Shown here: positions 25,262-35,213 of the stretch, piece after piece | Numbering within the stretch: the stretch's first letter is position 1 | Layout of the letters: every line of letters begins with the position of its first letter | NCBI RefSeq assembly: GCF_040546595.1 | Contig: NZ_JBEPOB010000001.1 | Location: 193,501 to 257,500 of the forward strand | Length of the DNA stretch: 64,000 bases | DNA from: Bosea sp. OAE506 | Lineage (GTDB): Bacteria; Pseudomonadota; Alphaproteobacteria; Rhizobiales; Beijerinckiaceae | Reading direction: 5' to 3' | The notes under the pieces: generated by a model | The model's input: the letters and a program-made list of their open reading frames with translations, nothing else | What the model was told of the DNA's origin: nothing | Database searches by the model: none | Program-made: the position numbers and the translations under genes

Positions 25262-26883
25262 ATGCTGTTCAGGACTCGACTTCTTATCGCTTTCGCCGCC
25301 ATGGGCCTGCTGGCCCTGGCACAGGGTGGGTTCAATGCGTGGATTTCGCAGACGGCCGAACGGCAGGTGCTGCGCGGGCGGGTCGCGGGCGATCTGCAGT
25401 CCGGATTTCTGGATCTCTCGGCGACCAAACAGCGCCTGAGGGCGTGGTCTCTTCGCGTGCTGATCGGCGCCGACCACGAAGCGGGCGATGGCGAGATGCT
25501 GCGGGTGCGGATGGCCGAGACCATCGGCCGCCTCCAGCAGCTCAGCCGCGAGGCGGAGAGGCTGGACGGCTCGGCCGGCGGCGCGTCGCAGGACGACGAG
25601 CGCCGCGACGAGGCGCTGAAGCTTCTCGCCGCCAGCGTGGTCGCGCTCCAGCCCGCCATCGCCACGATCAGCGCGCAGGGCAATTCGGGCAACATCCTCG
25701 CCGCCTGGGCCGCGATCGAGGCCATCTTCGACCAGGGGGCCGGGCGCGACCTGCGCCAGGTGCTCAACGAGAGCATCCGCACCGAGACCGACCTGCTCGC
25801 CAGCCGGCGGGCGGATGCGGACCGGGCCCTGGTCAGGCTCAACCAGCTGTCGCTGGCGACGACGGTGCTTCTTGGCCTCGCGGCGCTGGGCCTCGCCGTC
25901 TATTTCGCCCGCGCCCTGCGCAGGCCGCTCCACGACCTCGTGCGCGGGGCCGAGGCCTTCGCGAGGGCGGAGCTCGACCACCGCATCCCCGTGCGCGGTC
26001 GCGACGAATTCGCGGGAGCCGCCACCAGCATCAACCGGATGGCGCAGGAGCTGAGCCTGCGCCGCGACCAGGAAGCGCGGATCCGCGGCGAACTCGAGGG
26101 GCTCGTGGCCGAACGGACGGCGGCGCTCGAGGAGGCGCTCGACGGGCTGCGCCAGTCCGAGCGACGGCGCCGGCAACTGCTCGGCGAGATCAGCCACGAA
26201 TTGCGCACGCCGATGGCGGCGATCCGCGGGGAAGCGGAGGTGACGCTGAGGGGCGCGCGCAGCGAAGCGGAGTATCGCGCCGCCCTGACCCGCGTCGGCC
26301 AGGCGTCGCAACAGCTCGCGGCGCTGATCGACGACCTGATCATGATGGCCCGCAGCGACGGCGAGACGCTTCCGCTCGACCGGCAGCCCGTCGATGCAAG
26401 GCTGCCGGTCGAAGAGGCGCTCGTCACCGTCACCTCGGCGGCGCAACAGCGGCAAATCCGGCTCGAAACCGAGGTGGACACGCCGGCGACGCTGTTTTGC
26501 GATCCCGTCCGGCTGCAGCAGATCATCACCCTGCTTCTCGACAATGCGGTCCGCTACTCGCATCCGGGAGGCAGGGTGCGGGTGGCGAGCCAGGCCGACA
26601 GCGGCGGCGCCGGGGCAGGCCAATGGCGCCTCGACATCGTCGATGACGGCATCGGGATCGCGGCCGACGATCTCGACAGGGTTTTCGAGCGAACCTACCG
26701 TGCCGGCAATGCCCGCAGCCATCGGCCCAACGGGATGGGCCTCGGCCTCGCCATCGCACGGCATCTCACTGAGCGCCAGGAGGGCACGATCGTTCTGGAC
26801 AGCCGCCTCGGCGAAGGCACAACGGTGACGCTCCGCTTCCCGATCATCGGCGAGGGGCAGGCTTTTCCCCGGGAGCAATCTGC

Positions 26884-26887
<4 letters not shown>
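25262..26887 (+). CDS. Membrane sensor histidine kinase (HisKA type)
   Basis: A 541-residue kinase. Membrane segment 1 is RLLIAFAAMGLLALAQGGF near the N-terminus, a helical periplasmic region of about 170 residues follows, and segment 2 is [20 protein letters not shown]. After a HAMP domain (RPLHDLVRGAEAFARAELDH) and a coiled coil come EISHELRTPMAAIRG with the phospho-His, LLLDNAVRYSHPGG (N box), DDGIGIAADD and GMGLGLAIARHL. Part of the upstream open frame is ignored because the family start is MLFRTRLLIAF. It is coupled to the OmpR-type regulator by a GTGA overlap. Confidence 0.92.
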
Positions 26888-27585
<698 letters not shown>

Positions 27586-27611
27586 CGGCCCATCCCCGCG
27601 GCGGCAATGGC

Positions 27612-28181
27612 TCAGTTGCCCGTATAGGGCAGCGAGGAATGGTGCTGGACGATCCGCACCACGCCCCTGTCGTCCTTGCGAAAGGTCCAGGACTTGTCGA
27701 CCGTCGTCACCTTTCCGTCCTTGTCGGTGAACATCACGTTGCCGAGCGTGGTCGCCGTCTGGCCGTGAAGCTGGATCGCGACGTTGCGGATCTCGACCTT
27801 GCGCCAGCCCTTCAGGGCAAAGCCAGTGTCCTCGGGGAATTTGGGATTGCCGCCGACGAAATAGGACAGCGCGGCCTCGCGGGTGGTGCGGAAGGTGTGG
27901 GGCTGCTTGGTCAACGTCGGTTTGAACAGCACCGGGCCGAGCTGGTAGCCATAGGCGCCATCGAGCGCCGCCTCGGCCTTGGCCTTCGCGGCCGCGACGC
28001 CGCCCGTCTCGTGATCGCGGCCGATCGCGACGACCGCATCGCCCCAGGCCTTCTGGGCTCCCAGCACCTCCTGCTCGCTGATCACGCCGTTCTGCAGATC
28101 GAAGGCGCCGGCCTGGCCGGATAGAATGGACAGGGCAAGCGCGCCGAACAGGACCGAACGCTTCGTCGAATGCATGGACAT
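27612..28181 (-). CDS. Exported NTF2/SnoaL-like protein
   Basis: A 189-residue protein with a signal peptide (KRSVLFGALALSILSGQAGA). The mature part has LGAQKAWGDAVVAIGRDHE, AYGYQLGPVLFKPTL, LSYFVGGN and RIVQHHSSLPY, like secreted proteins of the SnoaL/DUF4440 fold that databases sometimes label phosphoribosyl-AMP cyclohydrolase; that label looks wrong, as none of its Cys/His metal ligands is evident. GGGAG is six bases before the ATG at 28181. The role is unknown; a ligand-binding or enzymatic pocket is likely. Confidence 0.75.
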   Translation of the reverse strand: MSMHSTKRSVLFGALALSILSGQAGAFDLQNGVISEQEVLGAQKAWGDAVVAIGRDHETGGVAAAKAKAEAALDGAYGYQLGPVLFKPTLTKQPHTFRTTREAALSYFVGGNPKFPEDTGFALKGWRKVEIRNVAIQLHGQTATTLGNVMFTDKDGKVTTVDKSWTFRKDDRGVVRIVQHHSSLPYTGN

Positions 28182-28565
28182 CATCATCTCCCAGGGGCCG
28201 GATTGGCCACTGAAGCCGAGATGGCGAGCCAATCTGAGCGACGCCTGTTGGCAGCATGAACGCGAGATGACAGCCGCGTGAATTCTCGCCGTCGCCCTCA
28301 CCGAAGGCGCGCCGTCGAGGCGCATGCCGATGGTCAACCGGCTGGCCAGCGACGCGTCGGGTCAGCCGCGGCCGCGGATCAGACGGTCTCCGGCCTGCGG
28401 AACGGGCGGGGGGCGCTGCGCGTTCTGGTCGAGCCCATTTCCTCCGGTCGCCTCCCGCGATCCCGGGCGACCGCCTCACCGTCGGCGGCCGCCCGGTGCG
28501 CGAAGCCCGACCGACCCGCCCGACGACGAACCGCCAGCGTCCCGATTCCGGAGCTTTCGATTCCG
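28182..28565. other. Divergent intergenic region before the LOV kinase
   Basis: The plus-strand frame is open through this stretch, but it has no family features and reads like Arg-rich antisense or non-coding DNA. A GGAAC-N17-CGTT element lies at 28399-28424. Nothing else was identified. Confidence 0.35.
28399..28424 (+). promoter_or_regulatory. Candidate EcfG-type promoter for the LOV kinase
   Basis: GGAAC (28399-28403), 17 bases, then CGTT (28421-28424), the long-spacer form of the consensus. The start codon is 141 bases downstream, farther than at the other sites, so this one is less certain. Confidence 0.4.
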
Positions 28566-30095
28566 ATGACCGCGCAGACCGAACACAACCGCATCGATGC
28601 GGAGATCGAGAAGATCGGCAAATCGTCCGACCCCTTCGCGTCCGCCGTCCGCGCCACGCGGATGCCGATGCTGATCACCGATCCCAACCAGCCGGACAAC
28701 CCCATCGTCTTCGCCAACGACGCCTTCCTGCGGCTGACGGGCTATACGCGGGAGGAGGTCATTGGCCGCAACTGCCGTTTCCTTCAGGGCCCGGAGACGG
28801 CACCCGACGATATCGCGCGGCTGCGCGAGGCAATCGGCCGGCGGGCCCAGATCGAGATGGAGCTCATCAATCACCGGAAGGACGGCTCGCGCTTCCACAA
28901 CCGCGTGCTGATCTCCCCCGTCTTCGACGAGGACGGCCACCTCTCCTATTTCTTCGCCTCGCAGTTCGACGTCACGCTGGAGCGCGACCGGATGGTGCGG
29001 CTGCAGCAGGACCACGACAAGCTCGAAAAGGAGGTCGAGCGGCGCACGCGCGATCTCAGGCTCTCGGAGGAGCGCCTGCGCTTCACCATTCGCGCCGCGC
29101 GGCTCGGCTCCTGGACCCTCGACCTCAACGATATGCGGCTGACCTGCTCCGACATCTGCAAGGCGAATTTCGGCCGCCGTGCCGATGAGCCCTTCGACCA
29201 TGACGATCTGTTGGCGGCGCTTCTCCCCGAGGACCGGCCGAAGATGGAGCATGCGGTGCAGGAGGCGATCGCGCGCCACGAGGACTACGAGCTCGAATAC
29301 CGGATCGTGACCCCGGCCGGCGACACGCGCTGGATCATGGCCCGCGGCCGCCCGCATTACGCGGCCGACGACCGGCCGATCAGCATGTCGGGCGTGACGC
29401 TGGACGTGACCGAGAGCCGCCGCAACGAGGAGCAGCGGCTGCTGCTGACGGCAGAGCTGAAGCACCGGGTGAAGAACTCGATGGCGACGATCCAGTCGAT
29501 CGCGACCCAGACGCTGCGCCATGCCGAATCGCTGAAGGAGGCGACGGAGGTTCTGACGGCGCGGATGCAGTCGCTCGCCTCGGCCCATGACCTGCTGACG
29601 CGGGAGGAGTGGCAGAGCGCGACGATCGCCGAGATCGTCGCCAGCGCGACCGAATCCTTCGATATCCCGGGGTCGCGGCGCTTCCGCATCGGCGGCCCCT
29701 ATCTCAGCCTGCCGCCGCGGGCGGCGATGGCGATGGTGCTGGCGCTGCACGAGCTGGCGACCAATGCGGTGAAATACGGTGCTCTCTCGGTGCCGGAGGG
29801 CCATGTCTTCATCGACTGGCAGATCGTCCGGCATGGGTCGCGGCCGATGATCGAGTTCCGCTGGCAGGAGGCGGGCGGCCCACCCGTGAGCGGCCGGCCG
29901 AGCCGGCGCGGCTTCGGCACCCGCCTGATCGAGAAGGTTCTCGCCGCCGAGCTCGGCGGCACCGGCGACCTTCAATACAGGGCGTCGGGTGTGGTCTTCA
30001 CGCTCGTGGCGCCGCTGCCGGACCAGGACAAGATCAGCGGCACGCCCGATGACGAGGAGCTCTTCCGGCGCAATATCAGCGTCTCGCTGGACTGA
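28566..30095 (+). CDS. LOV-PAS-HWE histidine kinase (blue-light sensor)
   Basis: A 509-residue soluble kinase. Residues 28-135 are a LOV domain: GRNCRFLQG contains Cys70, which forms the flavin adduct in blue light; Asn102 and Asn112 in the NHRKDGSRFHN stretch and Gln133 in FFASQFDVT are the flavin contacts. A coiled helix (138-165) leads to a second PAS domain (170-285). The HWE core has His300 in ELKHRVKNSM, HELATNAVKYGALS and FRWQEAGGP. ATG 28566 begins the conserved part. LOV-HWE kinases such as Caulobacter LovK act on the PhyR/EcfG general stress pathway, which fits the promoters seen here. Confidence 0.93.
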   Translation: MTAQTEHNRIDAEIEKIGKSSDPFASAVRATRMPMLITDPNQPDNPIVFANDAFLRLTGYTREEVIGRNCRFLQGPETAPDDIARLREAIGRRAQIEMELINHRKDGSRFHNRVLISPVFDEDGHLSYFFASQFDVTLERDRMVRLQQDHDKLEKEVERRTRDLRLSEERLRFTIRAARLGSWTLDLNDMRLTCSDICKANFGRRADEPFDHDDLLAALLPEDRPKMEHAVQEAIARHEDYELEYRIVTPAGDTRWIMARGRPHYAADDRPISMSGVTLDVTESRRNEEQRLLLTAELKHRVKNSMATIQSIATQTLRHAESLKEATEVLTARMQSLASAHDLLTREEWQSATIAEIVASATESFDIPGSRRFRIGGPYLSLPPRAAMAMVLALHELATNAVKYGALSVPEGHVFIDWQIVRHGSRPMIEFRWQEAGGPPVSGRPSRRGFGTRLIEKVLAAELGGTGDLQYRASGVVFTLVAPLPDQDKISGTPDDEELFRRNISVSLD

Positions 30096-30141
30096 GACCG
30101 GCAAGCGCGGATATGGCGAGGTCGCCCCGGCTCGCGAGGGC

Positions 30142-32223
30142 TCAGCGCCACATGCCGCGCATCTGGGCGCGCAGGTCGATACGCGGACCCTCGCGCGGCA
30201 CCCGAGCCGCCTCCGGCTGGGCGATCGGCCAGGCGGTGCGCTCGAACCGGTCGAGCAGCGCATTGGGGATGAAGCGCGTGCGCGCCGCATAGACATGCCG
30301 GTCGCCGGTCGCGGACTGGCCGTGGGTGAAGAAGCGCTGCGGCACCATCAGGTGCAGGTCGTCCTTCGCGCGGGTCATCGCGACATAGAGCAGCCGGCGC
30401 TCCTCCTCGATCTCTTCAGTCGTGCCGACGCCGAGATCGGATGGAATGCAGCCGTCGACGACATTCATGACGAAGACCGACTTCCACTCCTGCCCCTTGG
30501 CGGAATGGATCGTCGAGAGGATGAGATAGTCCTCGTCGAGCAGCGGTACGCCAGCCTGGTCGCTGGTGGCGTCGGGCGGGTCCAGCGTCAATTCGGTCAG
30601 GAAGCGCTCCCGCGAGGGATAGCCGCCCGCGATCTGCTCGAGCTGGACGAGATCGGCCTGTCGTGTCGCGGCGTCCTCGTGGATGCGTTCGAGATGCGGC
30701 TGGTACCAGAGGCGCGCCCGCTCGATCTCGCCGGGCCAGCCGGCCCGGCCGCGGGCAAGCTCATCCAGGACGTCGAGAAAGGCGGGCCAGTCCTCGCCGG
30801 CTCGCGGAGGGGCCGGCGCCTGGGCCAGGGCCTGCAGGGGATCGGGCGCCGCTGCGACGAGATCCAGCACGCGACGAGCGGAGGTCGGTCCGACGCCGGG
30901 CACAAGCTGCATCAGCCGGAAACCGGCGACCTTGTCGCGCGGGTTCTCGACGAAGCGCAGCAGCGCCAGAGTGTCCTTCACATGCGCGGCATCGAGGAAT
31001 TTGAGCCCGCCGAATTTGACGAAGGGGATGTTGCGGCGGGTCAGCTCGATCTCCAGCGGCCCGCTGTGATGCGAGGCGCGAAACAGCACCGCCTGCTGCT
31101 TCAGCGTTTCGCCGGCCTCGCGGTTCTCCAGCACGCGCGTGGCGATGAAACTCGCCTGGTCGGTCTCGTCGCGAACATGGACGAGCTGGGGCGCAGCGCC
31201 CGTCGCGCGATCCGTCCAGAGGTTCTTGGTGAAGCGCTCCTCGGCAAGGTCGATCACGGCATTGGCGGCCGCGAGAATCCCTTGCGTCGAGCGGTAGTTC
31301 TGGTCGAGCGTGACGATCTCCGCCGGCGGCGAGAACGCGGCGGGAAAGTCGAGAATGTTGCGCACCGTCGCGGCCCGGAACGCGTAGATCGACTGCGCGT
31401 CGTCGCCCACGACGGTGAGGCCCCGACCATCCGGCTTCAGCGCCAGCAGGATCGAGGACTGGAGGCGGTTGGTGTCCTGATACTCGTCGACCATGACATG
31501 GTCGAAGCGCTCGCCGACCTCGGCTGCGAGACCGGGATCGGCCATGGCCTGGGCCCAGTAGAGCAGCAGATCGTCGTAATCGAGCACGTTCTGCTGCTGC
31601 TTGGCCTCGACATAAGCACCGAACAGCTCGCGCAGTTCGGCGCTCCAGGCGGCGCACCAGGGAAAGGAACGGGTGAGCACTGTCTCGATCGGCGCCTGCG
31701 CGTTGACGCAACGCGAATAGATCGAGAGGCAGGTGCCTTTGGCCGGAAAGCGGGCCTGCGTCTTCGAGAAGCCGAGCTCGTGCCTGACGAGATTCATCAG
31801 GTCGGCGGCGTCCTCCCGATCATGGATCGTGAAGGCGGGGTCGAGACCGATCTGGTCGGCATGGTCGCGCAGAATGCGCGCGCCGAGCCCGTGGAAAGTA
31901 CCGGCCCAGCTCAGCGCGTCGGTGACGGCGCTGGCGCCCTCCCCCATCACCTTGCGGGCGATGCGCCCGACGCGCCGTGTCATCTCGGCGGCGGCGCGGC
32001 GCGAAAAGGTCATCAGCAGGATGCGCCGCGGATCGGCCCCGCTGACGATGAGATAGGCGACGCGATGGGCCAGCGTATTGGTCTTGCCCGAGCCTGCGCC
32101 CGCGATCACCAGCAGCGGCGGCGCCGGGGCAGCCCCGCCGCCATGGGTCACGGCTTTGCGCTGCGCCGGATTCAGCGTGTCGAGATAGGCGGTGGCCGGA
32201 GCCGGCGAATCGATGGCGAGCAT
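30142..32223 (-). CDS. UvrD/Rep-family ATP-dependent DNA helicase
   Basis: A 693-residue superfamily 1A 3'-5' helicase. Motifs in order: Q motif LNPAQRKAV, Walker A AGAGSGKTNTLAHRV, Ia LLMTFSRRAAAEM, II HVMVDEYQDTNRLQ, III VVGDDAQSIYAFR, IV DQNYRST, V STIHSAKGQEW and VI YVAMTRAKDDL. It is slightly shorter than UvrD (about 720) and has a reduced C-terminal tail. It should unwind DNA in repair or replication restart; the exact orthology (UvrD, Rep or PcrA) is not resolved. The start at 32223 has no strong ribosome-binding site; an earlier in-frame start at 32259 would add 12 residues. Confidence 0.92.
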   Translation of the reverse strand: MLAIDSPAPATAYLDTLNPAQRKAVTHGGGAAPAPPLLVIAGAGSGKTNTLAHRVAYLIVSGADPRRILLMTFSRRAAAEMTRRVGRIARKVMGEGASAVTDALSWAGTFHGLGARILRDHADQIGLDPAFTIHDREDAADLMNLVRHELGFSKTQARFPAKGTCLSIYSRCVNAQAPIETVLTRSFPWCAAWSAELRELFGAYVEAKQQQNVLDYDDLLLYWAQAMADPGLAAEVGERFDHVMVDEYQDTNRLQSSILLALKPDGRGLTVVGDDAQSIYAFRAATVRNILDFPAAFSPPAEIVTLDQNYRSTQGILAAANAVIDLAEERFTKNLWTDRATGAAPQLVHVRDETDQASFIATRVLENREAGETLKQQAVLFRASHHSGPLEIELTRRNIPFVKFGGLKFLDAAHVKDTLALLRFVENPRDKVAGFRLMQLVPGVGPTSARRVLDLVAAAPDPLQALAQAPAPPRAGEDWPAFLDVLDELARGRAGWPGEIERARLWYQPHLERIHEDAATRQADLVQLEQIAGGYPSRERFLTELTLDPPDATSDQAGVPLLDEDYLILSTIHSAKGQEWKSVFVMNVVDGCIPSDLGVGTTEEIEEERRLLYVAMTRAKDDLHLMVPQRFFTHGQSATGDRHVYAARTRFIPNALLDRFERTAWPIAQPEAARVPREGPRIDLRAQMRGMWR

Positions 32224-32338
32224 GGACCGGACTCGATCAGTTTCCGGTTTTGTTCGCAATCACATGCGAGGGCTTCGCCCTCTGCCGCTCGCGGAAGCGA
32301 CAGCCGGGCGAAAGGCCCGGCTGTCTCCCAGACGCCCG

Positions 32339-33340
32339 CTAGCCGACAGTGCCGCCGCCATTGGCCCCGTAGATGCCGCCGGTGGTGAAGCTGGCGTCGC
32401 TGGCGGCCAGCTGGACATAGATCGAGGCCAGTTCGGCCGGCTGGCCAGGCCGGCCGAGCGCGCTCTTGCCGCCGAATGTCTGCAGCTTCTCCTGCGTCGC
32501 GCCACCGCTGACCTGAAGCGGTGTCCAGACCGGGCCGGGCGCAACGGCGTTCACCCGGATCCCCTTCGGCCCCAGCTGCTTGGCGAGCGACTTCACATAG
32601 TTCGTCGTCGCGGCCTTGGTCTGGGCGTAGTCGTAGAGCTCGGCGGAGGGGTTGGTCGCCTGTTCCGAGGAGGTGCCGATGATGGACGATCCCGGCTTAA
32701 GATGCGGCAGCGCCGCCTTGATGATCCAGAACGGCGCATAGATGTTGGTCTTCATCGTCGCGTCGAATTCCTCATGCGTGATGTCGAGCACCGAGGCCTG
32801 GGTCTGCTGACGCGCGGCGTTGTTGACGAGGATGTCGAGCCCGCCCAAGGCCGCGACCGCATCCTCGACCAGCCTGGCGCAGAAGGCTGCGTCGCGCAGG
32901 TCGCCCGGCAGCGCGACGGCCTTGCGCCCCTCCGCCTTGATCAGGTCGACGACCTCGCGCGCATCGGGCTCCTCGTCGGGATGGTAGTTGATCGCGACAT
33001 CGGCGCCCTCGCGGGCATAGGCGATCGCCGCCGCCCGGCCCATGCCCGAGTCACCGCCGGTGATCAGGGCCTTGCGGCCGGCGAGCCGGCCCGAGCCCTT
33101 GTAGCTCTTCTCGCCATGGTCGGGCCGCGGGTTCATCTTGCCGGCGAGGCCCGGCCAGGGCTGGGACTGCTTTTCGAAGGGGGGCTTGGGGTATTTCGTC
33201 GTCGGGTCCGTCATCGGCTGGGCCGTGGAGGTCGCCGCCGTCTGTGCGGAGGCGCTGCTGCCGGCCGCCGCGACGGCGATGCCGGTTCCCGCCGCGCCGA
33301 CCAGGTTGCGCCGGCTGATGATGGTCTTGTCGTCGCTCAT
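32339..33340 (-). CDS. SDR family oxidoreductase with Tat-like signal
   Basis: A 333-residue SDR. The N-terminus has ISRRNLVGAAGTGIAVAAAG, a twin-Arg plus hydrophobic signal, which is unusual because classical SDRs are cytoplasmic. The core has ITGGDSGMGRAAAIAYARE, LVNNAARQQ, the Ser region IIGTSSEQATNPSAE, and YDYAQTKAATTNYVK. This is the subgroup of about 285-330 residues often called glucose/ribitol dehydrogenase or YhdF/YghA-like. AGGACCCATC precedes the ATG. An exact GGAAC-N16-CGTT element ends 36 bases upstream, so it is probably in the general stress regulon. A decayed relative lies at 56578-57101. Confidence 0.88.
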   Translation of the reverse strand: MSDDKTIISRRNLVGAAGTGIAVAAAGSSASAQTAATSTAQPMTDPTTKYPKPPFEKQSQPWPGLAGKMNPRPDHGEKSYKGSGRLAGRKALITGGDSGMGRAAAIAYAREGADVAINYHPDEEPDAREVVDLIKAEGRKAVALPGDLRDAAFCARLVEDAVAALGGLDILVNNAARQQTQASVLDITHEEFDATMKTNIYAPFWIIKAALPHLKPGSSIIGTSSEQATNPSAELYDYAQTKAATTNYVKSLAKQLGPKGIRVNAVAPGPVWTPLQVSGGATQEKLQTFGGKSALGRPGQPAELASIYVQLAASDASFTTGGIYGANGGGTVG

Positions 33341-33376
33341 GATGGGTCCTCTCGGATGCTGGAGCATTAAGAGGCC

Positions 33377-33401
33377 AACGTCGGCGGCAGGGGGCCGTTC
33401 C
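33377..33401 (-). promoter_or_regulatory. Candidate EcfG-type promoter for the Tat-signal SDR
   Basis: On the minus strand GGAAC (33401-33397), 16 bases, then CGTT ending at 33377: a full consensus match including the C. The start codon lies 36 bases downstream. Confidence 0.7.
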
Positions 33402-33424
33402 GCAGATCCGGGCTTTCCGCCCGA

Positions 33425-33964
33425 TCAGAGCTTCGAGAGGTCCGGGAAAGGACGCACCGGATCGCGGCCGTCCCAGCCCTCGGAAGCCTCGCGGATCAAC
33501 CGGAACATCTCGCCCTTCGGGCCCGCGACCTCGGAGAGCTCGATCACCGTGCCCGGGTGGTAATGCGTGTCGAAATAGACGAAGCGACCGCGCTCTCCGA
33601 CCTCGCCCGACATCACCGGCACGAGGCCCTGCGCCGTGAGGCGGGCGAGGTCGGCGTCGTAGTCTTCCGTCCAGTAGGCGACGTGCTGGAGGCCTGAATG
33701 GCCGGCATCGGTGAAGTCCTTGTACATGGACGGCACGGCGTTGCGGCACTGGATCAGTTCGATCTGGAGCGGCCCGGAATTGGCGAGCGCGACCGAGTTG
33801 TGAAGCTCGTAGGCCTCGCCCCTGTAGAGATAGTTCCGGATCGGGACCTTCGGATTGTAGAAGAAGGGGCCGATGCCGAGCACGCGGCTCCAATAGTCCA
33901 TCGCCGCCTCGATATCGGGCACGACATAGCCGGCCTGGCGGATCTGGCCGAAGAAGCGGCTCAT
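33425..33964 (-). CDS. VOC (glyoxalase/dioxygenase) family protein
   Basis: A 179-residue vicinal-oxygen-chelate protein. GQIRQAGYVVPDIEAAMDYW begins the first beta-alpha-beta-beta-beta module and HSGLQHVAYWTEDYDADLAR the second. The His in LQHVAY and the late Glu in GTVIELSE are candidate metal ligands. The ATG at 33964 has AAGGA upstream; the open frame beyond it is not conserved. It lies between the Tat-signal SDR and a TRAP binding protein on the same strand, so it may act on the substrate taken up by that transporter. The reaction is unknown. Confidence 0.85.
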   Translation of the reverse strand: MSRFFGQIRQAGYVVPDIEAAMDYWSRVLGIGPFFYNPKVPIRNYLYRGEAYELHNSVALANSGPLQIELIQCRNAVPSMYKDFTDAGHSGLQHVAYWTEDYDADLARLTAQGLVPVMSGEVGERGRFVYFDTHYHPGTVIELSEVAGPKGEMFRLIREASEGWDGRDPVRPFPDLSKL

Positions 33965-34074
33965 GCGGGCATCCTTGTGGTGGTCTGGCGGCGAGGGGCG
34001 GTTGCGACGCGGCCTGTCGGGAGACACCGGCGGGCATGGCACCCGCCGGTCGGTGGTGATCGGAGCGACGCAGG

Positions 34075-35094
34075 TCAGGCGAGCTTGCCGACGGCGTCCT
34101 CGAGCAGGCTCCAGGCCTCGGTGCCGAAGCGCTCCTGCCACTCCTTGTAGAAGCCGGCCGCGCGCAGCTTGGCACGGAAGCTGTCCGGGTCGGTCTTGTT
34201 GAAGGCGAGCCCCTTCGACTGGAGATCGGCCTGGACCGTCTCGTTCAGAGCCTTGATGTCGCCGCGCTGCTTGACGCCCGCATCATTGATGGCGTCGCCG
34301 ACGATCTTCTGGAGATCCGCCGGCAGGCCGCGCCAGGCGCGACCATTGGCGATGAACCAGAAGCCGTCCCAGATGTGGTTGGAGATCGCGCAGCTCTTCT
34401 GCACCTCGAAGAGCTTCGCCACCTGGATGATCGGCAGCGGGTTCTCCTGCGCATCCACGACCCGGGTCTGCAGCGCGGTGTAGACTTCGCTGAACTGCAG
34501 ACTGGCCGGCGCGGCGTCGAGCGCCTTGAACATCGAAATCGAGAGCGGGCTCACCGGCACGCGGATCTTCAGGCCGGTCATGTCCTTCGCCTGCTCGATC
34601 GCCTTGCCCGACGTGGTCATCTGCCGGAAGCCGTTGTCCCACATCTTCTCGAAGGCGAAGAGGTTCACCTTCGAGATCGCCTCGCGGACATGGGCGCCGA
34701 GCTTGCCGTCCATCGCCTTCCAGACCTGGTCGTAATCGGCGAAGGCGAAGCCCACCGCGTTGATCGCCGCCACCGGCACCAGCGTCGCGATGACGAGCGC
34801 CGAGGGGGTGAAGAAGGTGATGCCGCCATTGCGGACCTGGCTCAGCATGTCGGTGTCGCCGCCGAGCTGGTTGTTCGGGAAGATCTTGATCTCGACCCGG
34901 CCGTTGCTTTCCCGCGCGACGCGCTCCGCCGCCTCCTGGGCGCGGATGTTGAGCGGGTGGCTCAGCGGCAGGTTGTTGCCGTATTTCAGCTCGAACTCGG
35001 CGGCCCGCGCGATGTGCGGGAAGCCGATCAACGGCATGGCGGCGGGTGCGGCGGCAAGCGTGCGCAGAACCGCGCGGCGGGTGACGATGGCCAT
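34075..35094 (-). CDS. TRAP transporter substrate-binding protein (DctP family)
   Basis: A 339-residue periplasmic binding protein. The signal region TRRAVLRTLAAAPAAMPLIG with HIARA before the mature start resembles a Tat or Sec signal. FELKYGNNLPLSHPLNIRAQ, IKIFPNNQLGGDTDMLSQV, and KIRVPVSPLSISMFKALDA with the conserved Arg that clamps the substrate carboxylate, mark the DctP family. GGGAGGAAGAG precedes the ATG. The membrane subunits DctQ and DctM, normally adjacent, are not present in the window, so it is an orphan here. It is divergent from a LacI regulator. Confidence 0.92.
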   Translation of the reverse strand: MAIVTRRAVLRTLAAAPAAMPLIGFPHIARAAEFELKYGNNLPLSHPLNIRAQEAAERVARESNGRVEIKIFPNNQLGGDTDMLSQVRNGGITFFTPSALVIATLVPVAAINAVGFAFADYDQVWKAMDGKLGAHVREAISKVNLFAFEKMWDNGFRQMTTSGKAIEQAKDMTGLKIRVPVSPLSISMFKALDAAPASLQFSEVYTALQTRVVDAQENPLPIIQVAKLFEVQKSCAISNHIWDGFWFIANGRAWRGLPADLQKIVGDAINDAGVKQRGDIKALNETVQADLQSKGLAFNKTDPDSFRAKLRAAGFYKEWQERFGTEAWSLLEDAVGKLA

Positions 35095-35175
35095 CTCTTC
35101 CTCCCTTGGATCGCTGCGCGATCGCTCGTTCTGGTGTTCTTCCCCCGACGATAGGAAGCGGGCATGATGGGCGTC

Positions 35176-35186
35176 AAACTCAGTTT
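35176..35186. promoter_or_regulatory. Palindrome between DctP and LacI genes
   Basis: AAACT-C-AGTTT is a perfect 5-base dyad around one base in the 120-base divergent gap, about where an operator for the LacI regulator would be expected. It lacks the central CG of most LacI sites. Confidence 0.35.
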
Positions 35187-35213
35187 CTGATGGTTTTTGA
35201 TGGATTCCCGGCG

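Noticed and set aside
29989..32388. Plus-strand open frame of 799 codons
   Set aside because: It is antisense to the UvrD-like helicase, whose motifs are all intact; the frame has no family features.
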